A DNA stretch of 64,000 nucleotides from Planctomycetia bacterium (GTDB lineage: Bacteria; Planctomycetota; Planctomycetia; Pirellulales; Thermoguttaceae). This document shows, piece by piece, positions 17,856-26,639 of this stretch; the stretch's first letter is position 1, and the number at the start of each line of letters is the position of its first letter. The notes beneath the pieces were generated by a model that saw nothing but the letters and a program-made list of their open reading frames with translations, ran no database searches and was not told the DNA's origin. Made by a program: the position numbers and the translations under genes. Where the stretch lies: positions 1 to 64,000 of the forward strand of contig JAUNBK010000010.1 in the NCBI GenBank assembly GCA_030527105.1. The letters run 5' to 3'.

Positions 17856-18824
17856 ATGAACGAAAATTTGGCCGCCGAAAGGACGCTTGACGCGATCAAT
17901 AATAGCGAAAATCCGCACTTTTCACCCGCTGCGCTTCGGGTCGGCGCAGTTCAATATTTGAATGCAATCCCGCTCGTGTGGAAGTTGGGCGAGGTTGCGG
18001 ACGCGCTCAATACTTCCATTGTGCTCCAGAAAGATGTCCCGTCTCTCTTGGCACAGAAACTCGTCTGTGGCGATTATGACGTCGCGCTCATCCCGGTCGT
18101 GGAAGCGATTCGTCATCCAGAATTGGTTCAGGTCTCCGACGTGTGCATTGCGAGTGAGGGTGCCGTGGAAAGCATCCGACTCGTTGCGTTCAAACCTCTC
18201 GATGAGATTCGAAAGGTGTTGCTCGATTCCGCCTCCAGAAGCAGCTGCGCCATGCTGCAGGTGTGGCTTCAGGAGCAGAAACGCTGCGTGTGTGAGTTTG
18301 AATCGCTCCACCTGAACGAAATTCCCAACCTCGAAGTTGCGGACGCCGATTACGAAAAGGTCTCTTTCGCGAGCGAGAGCAATTGCGTCGCATTGGCACA
18401 ATATTGCGAGGCGCACGCCATCGACGCCTGCCTTCTCATTGGAGACAAAGCGCTCTCGGTTCCGCTCCACTCCGAGGCGCTCCCGTGGGTCTATGATTTG
18501 GGCAAAATGTGGACGCAGTGGGTCGGTCTTCCTTTTGTTTATGCGTCGTGGTTCGCGAGACCGGGAAGCGACGAACGGAGAATCTCTGCCATCATGAATG
18601 AAGTGCGCCGAACAAGCCAAATCGAGATGGACATCTTGATCATCAACGAGGCGATGAAACGCCGAATGGCAATTGAGGATTGCAGAGATTACCTTGTGAA
18701 GAAAATCCGATATCGACTCGGGGGACGCGAAAGGCGCGGCGCGGAAGTCTTCTGCAAAATGACGCAAAAATACGGACTGACACCGTTGGGGGCGCAGCTC
18801 TCGTTCCAAGCGAATCGGGATTGA
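17856..18824 (+). CDS. mqnA: Chorismate dehydratase, futalosine menaquinone pathway
   Basis: Converts chorismate to 3-enolpyruvylbenzoate, the first committed step of the futalosine route to menaquinone. 322 residues. The protein has the periplasmic-binding-protein-like fold of MqnA/MqnD, with RVGAVQYLNAIPLVW at ~30, GDYDVALIPVVEA, VRLDSAS-like VLLDSASRSS and IGDKAL. The start at 17856 (MNENLAAERT) follows the promoter; upstream codons would overlap the -10. About 25 unaligned residues precede the conserved fold. Other mqn genes are not in the window. MqnD is the main alternative, but the RVGAVQYLN start fits MqnA better. Confidence 0.9.
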   Translation: MNENLAAERTLDAINNSENPHFSPAALRVGAVQYLNAIPLVWKLGEVADALNTSIVLQKDVPSLLAQKLVCGDYDVALIPVVEAIRHPELVQVSDVCIASEGAVESIRLVAFKPLDEIRKVLLDSASRSSCAMLQVWLQEQKRCVCEFESLHLNEIPNLEVADADYEKVSFASESNCVALAQYCEAHAIDACLLIGDKALSVPLHSEALPWVYDLGKMWTQWVGLPFVYASWFARPGSDERRISAIMNEVRRTSQIEMDILIINEAMKRRMAIEDCRDYLVKKIRYRLGGRERRGAEVFCKMTQKYGLTPLGAQLSFQANRD

Positions 18825-18963
18825 TGCTGGCGTTTGCCCTCTTTCGTAGAATAGTAGGATTCCGCGCGGGATTTGGGGGCGACACTATCCAACCGAGCAA
18901 GTTTTTCCAAAAAAACCACCCAAAAATGGCTGCGCCCCTCCTAGACAACGGTGTGGATTTGTG

Positions 18964-18969
18964 TATAAT
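18964..18969 (+). promoter_or_regulatory. -10 box upstream of rpsU
   Basis: A perfect TATAAT about 55 bases before the bS21 start. No convincing -35 is seen at 16-18 bases. Confidence 0.45.
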
Positions 18970-19021
18970 ACACCGATTGTCGTTTGTTTAGTAGAGTAGA
19001 CCCCACGAGGAGGTGATTGTT

Positions 19022-19219
19022 GTGGTCAAATTGACGTTAAGAGAAGGTGAATCGGTTCAGGAAGCGGTGCGTCGTTTTCGTAAGCTGGTCGAGCGCAGTG
19101 GTATCAAAAAAGAAATGCGTCGTCGAGATTTTTACGAGAAGCCGAGCGAAATTAATCGTCGAATCCGCCTTCGTGCCGAGAGACGCTCGCGTCGTCTGCG
19201 CTCCAATCCTCAGATGTAA
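19022..19219 (+). CDS. rpsU: 30S ribosomal protein bS21
   Basis: Small-subunit ribosomal protein of 65 residues that helps in initiation. The sequence [20 protein letters not shown] then [17 protein letters not shown] is diagnostic, with an Arg-rich C-terminus. A near-perfect extended Shine-Dalgarno (GAGGAGGTGATT, matching the 16S 3' end) covers the upstream in-frame GTG at 19013. The real start is therefore the GTG at 19022, eight bases downstream. A terminator follows. Confidence 0.96.
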   Translation: MVKLTLREGESVQEAVRRFRKLVERSGIKKEMRRRDFYEKPSEINRRIRLRAERRSRRLRSNPQM

Positions 19220-19235
19220 TTTTGGGTAGCACACA

Positions 19236-19268
19236 AAAGAGCCGCAATATAGCGGCTTTTTTCTTTTT
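19236..19268 (+). terminator. Rho-independent terminator of rpsU
   Basis: AGCCGC (19240-19245), loop AATATA, GCGGCT (19252-19257), then TTTTTCTTTTT. The flanking A and T runs can extend the stem. Confidence 0.88.
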
Positions 19269-19482
19269 CACCTCTCTCGTATGCTCGTCTGCCCATCCCC
19301 TCTTTGAATATCGGTTTTCCCGAGTGTTGCAAACCGTGGTGCGGAGCGAAAGTGAGCGAGGTTTGTGCTTTTTTACGAACTCTGGAGAAGCCAATCGAGA
19401 GATTTTCCGAAGCAAAAACCAAGCAATGCTTCGTATTTGAGGGTTTGTCGAAAAAAAATAGAAAAAGTTGCGCTCCCCCCCC
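19269..19482. other. Non-coding spacer before tRNA-Gly
   Basis: No credible gene. A 14-base segment near 19329-19342 (CCGTGGTGCGGAGC) resembles the repeat core and may be a decayed fragment of the 105-bp element. Confidence 0.5.
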
Positions 19483-19510
19483 TTGAAAAAATCTCTCTGT
19501 GCGCTATAAT
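19483..19510 (+). promoter_or_regulatory. Promoter of tRNA-Gly
   Basis: TTGAAA (19483-19488), 16-base spacer, TATAAT (19505-19510), about 50 bases before the tRNA. Confidence 0.7.
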
Positions 19511-19559
19511 GGCGTACGTTGTTTGGGTGAGAGCGGATCGATAAAACAAATAACCACTT

Positions 19560-19632
19560 GCGGGCGTAGCTCAGTTGGCAGAGCACGACGTTGCCAACGT
19601 CGTTGTCGAGGGTTCGAACCCCTTCGCCCGCT
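19560..19632 (+). tRNA. tRNA-Gly(GCC)
   Basis: A 73-base cloverleaf. Acceptor arm GCGGGCG pairs with CGCCCGC, D-arm is GCTCAGTTGGCAGAGC, and the anticodon stem ACGAC/GTCGT family closes loop TTGCCAA (anticodon GCC). The T-arm is GAGGGTTCGAACCCC. The discriminator is T and no CCA is encoded. Confidence 0.96.
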
Positions 19633-19660
19633 CTCCTTGTTTATTATTGTTGAATGTCGA

Positions 19661-19696
19661 ACAGACGGCTCTGGCTTTCGCTTGAGCCGTTTGTAA
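19661..19696 (+). terminator. Probable terminator after tRNA-Gly
   Basis: ACAGACGGCTC (19661-19671) pairs with GAGCCGTTTGT (19684-19694), with one G-T pair. The T tract is weak. Confidence 0.55.
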
Positions 19697-19804
19697 TATT
19701 ACGCTCATCGTACTGTAGAAATCCGGTTTTTACGAAGTTTCGCTCTTCCGTGGTGCGTGGCTCCAGCAGCGGACAAAATCGGAAATTCTAACGCGATGTG
19801 TTAA
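19697..19804 (-). repeat. 105-bp dispersed repeat, copy 4 (reverse, diverged)
   Basis: The reverse-orientation pattern is kept: ACGCTCATCGTA, CCGTGGTGCGTGGCTCC, GCGGACAAAATCGGAAATT and final AACGCGATGTGTT. It lies between tRNA-Gly and tig. Confidence 0.8.
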
Positions 19805-19890
19805 AACTAATTTTAGATGACTGTTTGAGATTTTCCGCATTTCGACAGTTCCAAAATCATGCAACTCCTTTGAAAGACTTGGGTACGACC

Positions 19891-21474
19891 ATGGCTGATA
19901 GTGAATTAAATCCGTCTGAAGATCTCCAAAATGCAGACATTGCGGCGGAAAATGGTGCCGAGGGCGGCGCTGAGGGTGAGGAAAAGAAATTATCTCTTGA
20001 GGTGAAAATCGACGAGCGCAGCGCTTGTGAACGGCACATCACCGTGACAATTCCGCGCGAGGACGTGGATCGTTTTCTAAACAAAGAATTTGACGAGTTG
20101 GTTCCGGTCGCTCAGGTCCCGGGTTTTCGTCCGGGTCGTGCGCCGCGCAAGCTGGTTGAGTCGCGTTTCCGTAAGGATGTGTTTGAGCGAGTCAAGAGCG
20201 CTCTTCTCATGGAGAGTATATCTCAAGTGAACGAAACGAAAGATCTCGCGCCGATTAGCGATCCGATGTTCGATTTTGAGGCGGTGGAAGTGCCTGAAGA
20301 GGGCGATTTCATCTTTGAGTACGATATTGAGGTTCGCCCCAGCTTCGATCTCCCCGATTGGCGTGGAATGAAGTTGGAGAAGCCCGTTCGTGAGTTCTCG
20401 GACGCAGACGTTGCGGATGCAGATGTTTCTTTCCGTTCTCGGAGGGGAGAGTTGAAGGAAACGGAAGAAGCCGCTGCCTCGGGCGATTATATCCATACGA
20501 AGCTCCTTATCCGCTATAATGGCGAAGTGATCAATTCGAGCGAGAAGGAGACGATTCGTCTTCGTCCATGTTTGCTCTTTAGCGACGCGACCCTCGAGAA
20601 TTTCGATGAACAGATGGCTGGCGTGAAGGCGGGCGAAACGCGCGTCCTCAAAATGACGCTCTCCGAAGAGGCTCCGAATGTTCTTCTTCGGGGCAAAGAG
20701 GTGGAGGCTGTTTTCGAAGTCCAGACTGTGTGCAAGCTCGTTTTGCCGGAGGTCGACGAGGAGTTCCTTGGTCGATATCGAATGGAATCGAAGGATCAGT
20801 ACTATGCTTTCCTTCGTTCGCAATTGGAGGCTCAGTTGACTTACCAACAAGAGCAGACGGCTCGCGAAAAAATCACTGCGAACCTTCTCGAGTCGGCTGA
20901 TTGGGAGTTGCCTCCTGCGCTTTTGGAACGCCAGGCGGAGCGCGAGTTATATCGTACGATGCTTGAGCTTCAGCGGAGTGGTTTCCCCGTTCAGAAAATC
21001 ATTGAGCACACGAATATCTTGCGTCAGAGCAGTTTGGAATCGACGAAGAAACTCCTCAAGGAGCACTTCATTTTGGAGCGCATCGCGGAGGAAGAGAATA
21101 TCGATGTCGAAGAGTCGGATTATGATGACGAGATTTCGATCATTGCCGCCCAAACGATGGAGACTCCTCGCCGGGTGCGAGCGCAGCTTGAGAAGGAGGG
21201 GCGGATGGACGTTTTGAGAAATCAAATTCTCGAGCGCAAAGTGGTTGATAAAATCCTTGCAAGTGCGGAGTTTGAGGAAACGACCTTTGAGCCTTATCCT
21301 GTAGAGATGGCGACGTTGGAATACCCCGCTGGCGGCAGTGCGAAAAGCGAAGATTCTTCCGAGACTGTAGAAGAGGGCGTTGAGGTTGTAGAAACGACAG
21401 AGACGACAGAGGCGACTGAAACGACTGAGGCGGAGAAAGAGGCGGGAGATGCTGCTCAAACGGAACAGGAGTAA
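19891..21474 (+). CDS. tig: Trigger factor (ribosome-associated chaperone / PPIase)
   Basis: Binds nascent chains at the ribosome exit tunnel. The 527 residues include a ~40-residue acidic N-terminal lead. The ribosome-binding domain carries the signature GFRPGRAP (~75). A divergent FKBP-type PPIase domain (~175-270) is followed by the helical chaperone arms. The C-terminus is a Glu/Thr-rich tail of about 45 residues (repeats of TTEATE) not found in standard trigger factors. The start was set at MADSEL (19891); the site is weak (GGGT), and a longer frame from 19798 overlaps the repeat. Two clpP genes follow, as in the common tig-clpP order, but clpX is absent. Confidence 0.93.
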   Translation: MADSELNPSEDLQNADIAAENGAEGGAEGEEKKLSLEVKIDERSACERHITVTIPREDVDRFLNKEFDELVPVAQVPGFRPGRAPRKLVESRFRKDVFERVKSALLMESISQVNETKDLAPISDPMFDFEAVEVPEEGDFIFEYDIEVRPSFDLPDWRGMKLEKPVREFSDADVADADVSFRSRRGELKETEEAAASGDYIHTKLLIRYNGEVINSSEKETIRLRPCLLFSDATLENFDEQMAGVKAGETRVLKMTLSEEAPNVLLRGKEVEAVFEVQTVCKLVLPEVDEEFLGRYRMESKDQYYAFLRSQLEAQLTYQQEQTAREKITANLLESADWELPPALLERQAERELYRTMLELQRSGFPVQKIIEHTNILRQSSLESTKKLLKEHFILERIAEEENIDVEESDYDDEISIIAAQTMETPRRVRAQLEKEGRMDVLRNQILERKVVDKILASAEFEETTFEPYPVEMATLEYPAGGSAKSEDSSETVEEGVEVVETTETTEATETTEAEKEAGDAAQTEQE

Positions 21475-21523
21475 ATTGACTTCTCCTCTATAATTAGCCG
21501 TGATATGCGCGGCTGAGTGATTC

Positions 21524-21560
21524 GCCGAATCGATTTCTTTAAGTCGATTCGGCTTTCTTT
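21524..21560 (+). terminator. Rho-independent terminator of tig
   Basis: Perfect 10-bp stem GCCGAATCGA (21524-21533) with TCGATTCGGC (21544-21553), then TTTCTTT. Confidence 0.92.
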
Positions 21561-21696
21561 ATCCCCGACTCACTTTGGTTTTTGACTTCGTTTTTATTGT
21601 GCGTGTGGAACGTTCGTGGGACTTCCCCTGCGCGTGATAAAACGGTTTATTTTAGGAAACTCAGTACAAACGACACTTTTTTAACGGCTTAAAAAT

Positions 21697-22341
21697 ATGG
21701 ACAAATTACACATCCCTTCGTCGGAGTTCAGCGTGGAGCGAAAACCTTTCGTTCCCATGAATTCGAGAGACTATCAGCGTCAGAGGCAAATGACGATTGC
21801 CGACCTTCTTCTGGAGAACAGAATCATCTTCCTTCAGGGGCAAATTTATGACGGCAACGCAAACGATCTTGTCATGCAGATGCTTTATTTGCAGAGTGAA
21901 AATCGTCGTAAGGATATCCATTTCTATATCAATTCGCCCGGCGGGAGCGTGAGTGCTACCTTGGCGATTTACGACACGATGCAGATTTTGAGTTGTCCGG
22001 TTTGTACTTATTGCGTCGGGCTTGCTGCAAGCGGCGCGGCTGTCCTTCTCGCTGGGGGCGCAAAGGGGAAGCGATTCGCTCTGAAGCACTCTAAAGTGAT
22101 GATCCACCAGCCCTATGGATCGGTCGGCGGGCAGGTCTCCGACATTGCCATCCAAGCGGACGAAATCTTGCGAACTCGAGAAGTGCTCAACAAGATTTTG
22201 GCAGAAGACACCAATAATCCGGTCGAACGACTGAGAAAAGACACGGATCGCGACCACTACATGTCCGCCGAGGAAGCGGTCGAGTACGGCGTGGTGGACA
22301 GCATCCTCTCGAAGCGCGAACTCCCAGACGAAAAACAGTAA
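21697..22341 (+). CDS. clpP: ATP-dependent Clp protease proteolytic subunit, divergent paralogue
   Basis: Serine protease subunit of the Clp machine, 214 residues. The triad appears intact: Ser in GLAASGAAVLLAGG, His in MIHQPYGSVGG, and Asp in KDTDRDHYM. The Ser segment differs from the usual ASMGA (here AASGA). A ~30-residue N-terminal extension precedes the conserved DLLLENRIIFL. It lies 15 bases upstream of a second, canonical clpP, so the two are co-transcribed and may form a mixed or two-ring tetradecamer as in other bacteria with paired ClpP. No ribosome site is obvious before the ATG. Confidence 0.93.
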   Translation: MDKLHIPSSEFSVERKPFVPMNSRDYQRQRQMTIADLLLENRIIFLQGQIYDGNANDLVMQMLYLQSENRRKDIHFYINSPGGSVSATLAIYDTMQILSCPVCTYCVGLAASGAAVLLAGGAKGKRFALKHSKVMIHQPYGSVGGQVSDIAIQADEILRTREVLNKILAEDTNNPVERLRKDTDRDHYMSAEEAVEYGVVDSILSKRELPDEKQ

Positions 22342-22356
22342 AAAAGGAGAAACGAT

Positions 22357-22947
22357 ATGAACCTCATCCCTTATGTTATCGACAAAAATGGAAGAGAAGA
22401 GCGGGCGATGGATATCTATAGCCGGCTCTTGCGCGATCGGATCATTTTTCTCGGGACGGACGTGAACGATGATTCCGCAAATTCGATTGTGGCGCAGATG
22501 CTCTTTTTGCAGAGTGAAGACGCCAAGGCGGACATCCATTTTTATATCAACTCGCCCGGAGGAAGCGTCACGTCGGGCATGGCGATTTATGATACCATGC
22601 AATTCATCACGTGTGACGTCCGCACATATTGCATTGGTCAGTGCGCCTCAATGGGGGCGTTGCTCCTCGCGTCCGGGGCGCCCGGCAAGCGGTATGCGTT
22701 GCCGAATAGTCGCATCATGATCCACCAGCCGAGTGCGGGCATGGAGGGTACGGCTGAGGAGATTCTCATTCACGCGACTGAATTCGCGAAGGTGAAAGAG
22801 AAGCTCAACACCATTTTAATCAAGCACACGGGACACTCGTATGAGAAAATCGATGCGGACACCGATCGCGACAATTTCATGTCGGCGGAGGAAGCGCGGG
22901 ACTATCATTTGGTGGATCTCGTGATTGAGTCGCCGTTGGCGGAGTAG
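22357..22947 (+). CDS. clpP: ATP-dependent Clp protease proteolytic subunit, canonical
   Basis: Second ClpP of 196 residues. Ser lies in [13 protein letters not shown], His in [11 protein letters not shown], and Asp in [10 protein letters not shown]. It has a good ribosome site (AAGGAG, seven bases). It shares the [10 protein letters not shown] and AIYDTMQ segments with its neighbour, consistent with an old tandem duplication. A weak hairpin without a T run (GCACCGCA / TGCGGTGT, about 22979-23026) follows, in the leader of ilvH. Confidence 0.96.
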   Translation: MNLIPYVIDKNGREERAMDIYSRLLRDRIIFLGTDVNDDSANSIVAQMLFLQSEDAKADIHFYINSPGGSVTSGMAIYDTMQFITCDVRTYCIGQCASMGALLLASGAPGKRYALPNSRIMIHQPSAGMEGTAEEILIHATEFAKVKEKLNTILIKHTGHSYEKIDADTDRDNFMSAEEARDYHLVDLVIESPLAE

Positions 22948-23074
22948 TGTCAAAAGAAGTTGTATTTTGCGAATAAAAGCACCGCACTGGTGGAGTCTTT
23001 AAGCCCCCCCCTTGCGGTGTGCGAAATTCGTGATAAAATTATGGTTGTTTTTTATTTCTAGGAGTCACCACATC

Positions 23075-23551
23075 ATGCAGCAGCATTTGCTTTACGCATT
23101 AGTGCAAAACGTTCCCGGTGTCCTATCGCACATCTCGGGAATGCTCGCGTCGCGCGGCTATAATATCCGAAGTTTGGCGGTTGGCGAGACGCATCAATCC
23201 GATCTCTCGCGTATGACCGTTGTTGTCGACGGAGACGATCATGTTCTCGAGCAGGTTCGCAAACAGCTTGAGAAAATCGTCACTGTCGTCAAAGTTGTTG
23301 ATATCAGCGACGAGGATTATGTAGAACGCGACCTTGCTCTGATTCGGGTGCGAGCGAACGCGGACATGCGTGTGGGGGTTCGGGATTTGGTGGATATTTT
23401 TCGGGCGAAGATCGTTGACGTGGGGCAGGACTCCATTATGATTGAATTGTCCGGAAAAGAGAAAAAAATAGAAGCTTTTATTGAACTAATGCGTCCCGAC
23501 ATTTTGGAATTGGCGCGATCCGGGCGGATCGCAATGACACGAGGCAATTAG
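23075..23551 (+). CDS. ilvH: Acetolactate synthase small (regulatory) subunit
   Basis: Regulatory subunit giving valine feedback control to acetolactate synthase. 158 residues, normal size. The N-terminal ACT domain begins LLYALVQNVPGVLSHISGML and RGYNIRSLAVG. The C-terminal domain has ERDLALIRVRA and MIELSGKEKKIEAFIELM. The start is ATG 23075 with AGGAG ten bases upstream. ilvC follows after 15 bases. The catalytic subunit gene ilvB is not in the window, so it must be elsewhere or upstream regulation is split. Confidence 0.95.
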   Translation: MQQHLLYALVQNVPGVLSHISGMLASRGYNIRSLAVGETHQSDLSRMTVVVDGDDHVLEQVRKQLEKIVTVVKVVDISDEDYVERDLALIRVRANADMRVGVRDLVDIFRAKIVDVGQDSIMIELSGKEKKIEAFIELMRPDILELARSGRIAMTRGN

Positions 23552-23566
23552 TTCGGGAGGAATTTT

Positions 23567-24571
23567 ATGGCTGCGAAAATGTATTATGATAATGATGCGG
23601 ATCTTTCTTTGCTGAGCGGAAAGACCGTCGCCATTCTGGGCTATGGAAGCCAGGGACACGGGCACGCGCAGAACTTGCGTGACAGCGGCGTTAAGGTCGT
23701 TGTTGCCGAGCTTCCGGGTACCGCCAACTACGAGACCGCCGTCTCTCATGGGTTCTGCCCCGTCAGCATTCCTGAAGCGGTTGCCCAGGCGGATTTGATC
23801 ACCATTCTTCTGCCAGACGAGCTTCAGGGCGATATTTTCGCGAAGGACATTGCTCCCAACCTCAAGCCGGGCGCTTTGTTGATCGCCTCCCACGGTTTTA
23901 ACGTTCATTTCGGACAGTTCAATGTGCCGAAAGACAACAAGTTCATCATGATCGCTCCCAAGGGACCGGGTCATCTCGTCCGCGCGGAGTTTGAGAAGGG
24001 TGCTGGCGTGCCGTGTCTCATCGCGTTGGGCGAAGGCGCTGGCGACGAAGAAAAGGCCCTCGGGCTTGCTTATGCCAAGGGGATCGGCGGAACGCGCGCG
24101 GGCGTCATTGAGACAACATTTGCTGAAGAAACGGAAACTGACCTCTTCGGAGAGCAAGTCGTTTTGTGTGGCGGACTCTCGGCGCTCATCAAGGCGGGCT
24201 TCGAAACCCTGGTCGAGGCTGGCTACCAGCCCGAAATGGCGTATTTCGAGTGCGTGCACGAAGTCAAACTCATTGTCGACCTCATTTATCAGGGCGGTTT
24301 GAGCTACATGCGTTATAGCATTTCGAACACAGCTGAGTACGGCGACTACGTCACGGGCAAGCGTTTGGTCACGGAGGAGACGAAAAAAGAGATGAAGCAA
24401 ATCCTTGCCGAGATCCAGGACGGCACCTTTGCGCGAAATTGGCTCCTTGAGAACAAAGTCAAAGCCCCGCACTTCAAGGCGCTCCGTCGCATGGAGGCGC
24501 AGCACCAAGTCGAGCAGGTCGGCAAAAAACTGCGCAAGCTCATGAGTTGGATCGACGCGAAAGAAGTTTGA
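23567..24571 (+). CDS. ilvC: Ketol-acid reductoisomerase (NADP+), class I
   Basis: Second step of valine/isoleucine synthesis: isomerises and reduces acetolactate with NADPH and Mg2+. 334 residues, the short class I form. The Rossmann motif [17 protein letters not shown] lies at ~24. The Mg-binding helices hold [12 protein letters not shown] and the [13 protein letters not shown] stretch. The ribosome site GGGAGG is close to the ATG. It is in an operon with ilvH and is closed by a strong terminator. Confidence 0.97.
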   Translation: MAAKMYYDNDADLSLLSGKTVAILGYGSQGHGHAQNLRDSGVKVVVAELPGTANYETAVSHGFCPVSIPEAVAQADLITILLPDELQGDIFAKDIAPNLKPGALLIASHGFNVHFGQFNVPKDNKFIMIAPKGPGHLVRAEFEKGAGVPCLIALGEGAGDEEKALGLAYAKGIGGTRAGVIETTFAEETETDLFGEQVVLCGGLSALIKAGFETLVEAGYQPEMAYFECVHEVKLIVDLIYQGGLSYMRYSISNTAEYGDYVTGKRLVTEETKKEMKQILAEIQDGTFARNWLLENKVKAPHFKALRRMEAQHQVEQVGKKLRKLMSWIDAKEV

Positions 24572-24601
24572 GTTTTCGACCAAATCCGTTGATTTTCGAG
24601 A

Positions 24602-24645
24602 CGTCGCCGCTTTCTCAATTGTTCGAAGCGGCGGCGTTTTTGTTT
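24602..24645 (+). terminator. Rho-independent terminator of ilvC
   Basis: CGTCGCCGCTT (24602-24612) pairs with AAGCGGCGGCG (24626-24636), with one T-G pair, then TTTTTGTTT. Confidence 0.92.
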
Positions 24646-24699
24646 CTCGTCCTTGATTCTGTCCGCTTGCGTTCTATCCACACGCATTCACCACGCTTC

Positions 24700-25458
24700 T
24701 CAAGCGCCGAAAAGTTCCCAGAGTGTCTCCAGTCTTTCGGAAAAATGACCGACGAAAAGCATCATACCTCCGCCAAACGAGAGGAGGAGACCAAAGAGCA
24801 TAAGCAGGATGCAGATGGGGAAAATGAGCGCGAAGCCGTTCAACTGCGGGAGCGCGCGATTCGCGGCAGCCATACCTATTTGCGCGAGCAAAAGGAGCGT
24901 GAGAATGGGGAGCGCGATGTGTATCCCGAGCGAGAAGCCCTCCGAGAACATGTGCGGTACCGAGAGAAACCACGCGTCGCGCCAGGTGATTTCCCCAGGT
25001 GGGAACGTTTCGAAACTGCGTAAAACACTCTCGAGAAGCATGATGTGCGCGTTGGAGGCGAAAAGGAGAGCGACGCCCATGAGCGTAAAAAAGTGCGCGA
25101 GAATCGGCGCGGCTTCGTTCGTCATGCCCTCGTCTACGGGGAACGAAAGCCCGCAGCCGTACGCAACGACGCTCCCCGCCACGCTGAGAGCGGCAAATAA
25201 CGCCCCCGCCGTCGCTCCAAGAGTGAGTCCCAACACCAATTCGCTTGCCAAAGTCGCCCAAAAAGGAGACGCGGAAGAAGACTCAAACCCCGGGAGAAAA
25301 TAGACGCCAAATATCCATGCACAAACGAGCGCCAGCCCCGCACGATACCGCAGCGGAATCGCGACTCCCGAAAAAAGGGGCGCAATCGCGAAAAACCCTG
25401 AGAAGCGCGCGGCAACTAGGAAAAAAGGCGTCGATATGTTCGCAAACCACTCTTCCAT
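24700..25458 (-). CDS. fliR: Flagellar/type III export protein FliR (SctT family), isolated
   Basis: Membrane protein of 252 residues matching the FliR/SctT family, a component of the export gate that normally works with FliP and FliQ. About six hydrophobic segments are visible. Family-like features are PFFLVAARFSGFFAIAPLFSG at the start (quoted in parts: PFFLVAARFSG, FAIAPLFSG), IPLRYRAGLAL, and ELVLGLTLGA near residue 70, plus VDEGMTNEAAP. No other flagellar or secretion gene lies in the window. It begins 7 bases after the moxR stop, so it is co-transcribed with moxR. It may be a relic or part of a split flagellar set. Confidence 0.85.
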   Translation of the reverse strand: MEEWFANISTPFFLVAARFSGFFAIAPLFSGVAIPLRYRAGLALVCAWIFGVYFLPGFESSSASPFWATLASELVLGLTLGATAGALFAALSVAGSVVAYGCGLSFPVDEGMTNEAAPILAHFFTLMGVALLFASNAHIMLLESVLRSFETFPPGEITWRDAWFLSVPHMFSEGFSLGIHIALPILTLLLLAQIGMAAANRALPQLNGFALIFPICILLMLFGLLLSFGGGMMLFVGHFSERLETLWELFGA

Positions 25459-25465
25459 GCGCGTT

Positions 25466-26503
25466 TCAACCTTCGCTTCCTCGACGCTCCAACCGAGGGA
25501 GCGGTGGCGTTGGGACGGCTCCGACGAGACGTTTCACGATGGCATCGTTGTCCAATCCCTCCGCCTGTGCTTGAAAATTAACGCAAATGCGGTGTCGCAA
25601 AACCGGAATCGCCACCTTCCGAATGTCCTCAATCGCAACGGCAAAACGCCCATCCATCGCCGCCATTGCCTTGCCGCCTTGTATGAGAAACTGCCCGGCG
25701 CGCGGTCCAGCACCCCAATCGACAAGGTCTTTTACGAAGGGTGGCGCGGAATCGTCTTTCGGTCGAGTCGCTCGCGTGAGCGCTGCCGCATATTTTACGA
25801 TATATGGACTCACGGCAACGGAATTCACCAACTTTTGCAACGACAAAATCGCTTTCCCCGAGAGGATTTTGCGCACCTCGATTTTTTCGCTGCGCGTCGT
25901 GATGGACAAGATTTTCTCCTCCTCCGCGAGGGTGGGATAATCCATTTTGATGTTGAACATGAATCGGTCCAACTGCGCCTCAGGGAGCGGGTAGGTTCCT
26001 TCTTGCTCGATTGGGTTTTGCGTTGCAATCGTGAAAAACGGGTCAGGCAGAGCAAACGTCATTTGTCCCGCCGTCACTTCGCGTTCCTGCATCGCCTGGA
26101 GGAGTGCGGACTGCGTTTTGGGTGGCGTGCGGTTGATTTCGTCTGCCAAGAGAATGTTCGTGAAGACGGGTCCTTCGACGAAACGGAAGTTTCTCCGCCC
26201 GTTTTCGTCTTCTTCGAGCACGTTCGTCCCCGTGATATCGGACGGCATCAGGTCGGGAGTGAATTGGATTCGTTTGAATTGGATATCCAAAATGCGCGCG
26301 AGCGTGCTCACCATAAGGGTTTTCGCAAGCCCCGGCACACCCTCGAGCAGGCAGTGTCCGCGCGTGAAGACTGCCGCGATGAGTTGTTCGATCACATCGT
26401 CCTGACCAACGATGATTTTTTGGAGTTCCTCCTGCATTTGACGCCTTTGGACGGAAAATTCCTGCAAGACATCCGCAAGATTGCGAGGTTTATTCAATGA
26501 CAT
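25466..26503 (-). CDS. MoxR-family AAA+ ATPase
   Basis: Chaperone-like AAA+ ATPase of 345 residues. Walker A is GVPGLAKT (~57), Walker B LLADEINRTPPKTQSALL (~118), sensor 1 ATQNPIEQEGTYPLPEAQLD (~165). MoxR proteins usually assemble metallo- or VWA-domain partners encoded next to them. Here no VWA or DUF58 gene follows; fliR does. The start has no clear ribosome site. It probably begins a two-gene operon. Confidence 0.94.
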   Translation of the reverse strand: MSLNKPRNLADVLQEFSVQRRQMQEELQKIIVGQDDVIEQLIAAVFTRGHCLLEGVPGLAKTLMVSTLARILDIQFKRIQFTPDLMPSDITGTNVLEEDENGRRNFRFVEGPVFTNILLADEINRTPPKTQSALLQAMQEREVTAGQMTFALPDPFFTIATQNPIEQEGTYPLPEAQLDRFMFNIKMDYPTLAEEEKILSITTRSEKIEVRKILSGKAILSLQKLVNSVAVSPYIVKYAAALTRATRPKDDSAPPFVKDLVDWGAGPRAGQFLIQGGKAMAAMDGRFAVAIEDIRKVAIPVLRHRICVNFQAQAEGLDNDAIVKRLVGAVPTPPLPRLERRGSEG

Positions 26504-26565
26504 AAATGGATTCTATCGTGACTTTGTATAAAATTCGAATCAAAAACGCGATGGACGCGCACTCG

Positions 26566-26625
26566 TAAAAAACAGCACCCGAGTTGGGTTTATGTCTGCC
26601 CCTCCTGCCCGAAGGAGAGAGGGGC
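26566..26625 (-). terminator. Probable terminator of the Nramp-like gene
   Basis: Minus strand: TGCCCCTC and GAGGGGCA form an 8-bp stem. A smaller ACCC/GGGT hairpin follows, then GCTGTTTTTT. Confidence 0.6.
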
Positions 26626-26639
26626 AAAAGTGTGTCTCA

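Noticed and set aside
19305-19345. Extra repeat copy before tRNA-Gly
   Set aside because: Only one 14-base word resembles the core; ends and arms are absent.
22979-23030. Hairpin upstream of ilvH as an attenuator or terminator
   Set aside because: There is no T run and no leader peptide rich in Val, Leu or Ile, so I do not call it.
24674-25261. Alternative 195-codon minus frame overlapping fliR
   Set aside because: Arg/His-rich out-of-frame shadow; the fliR frame has clear membrane segments.
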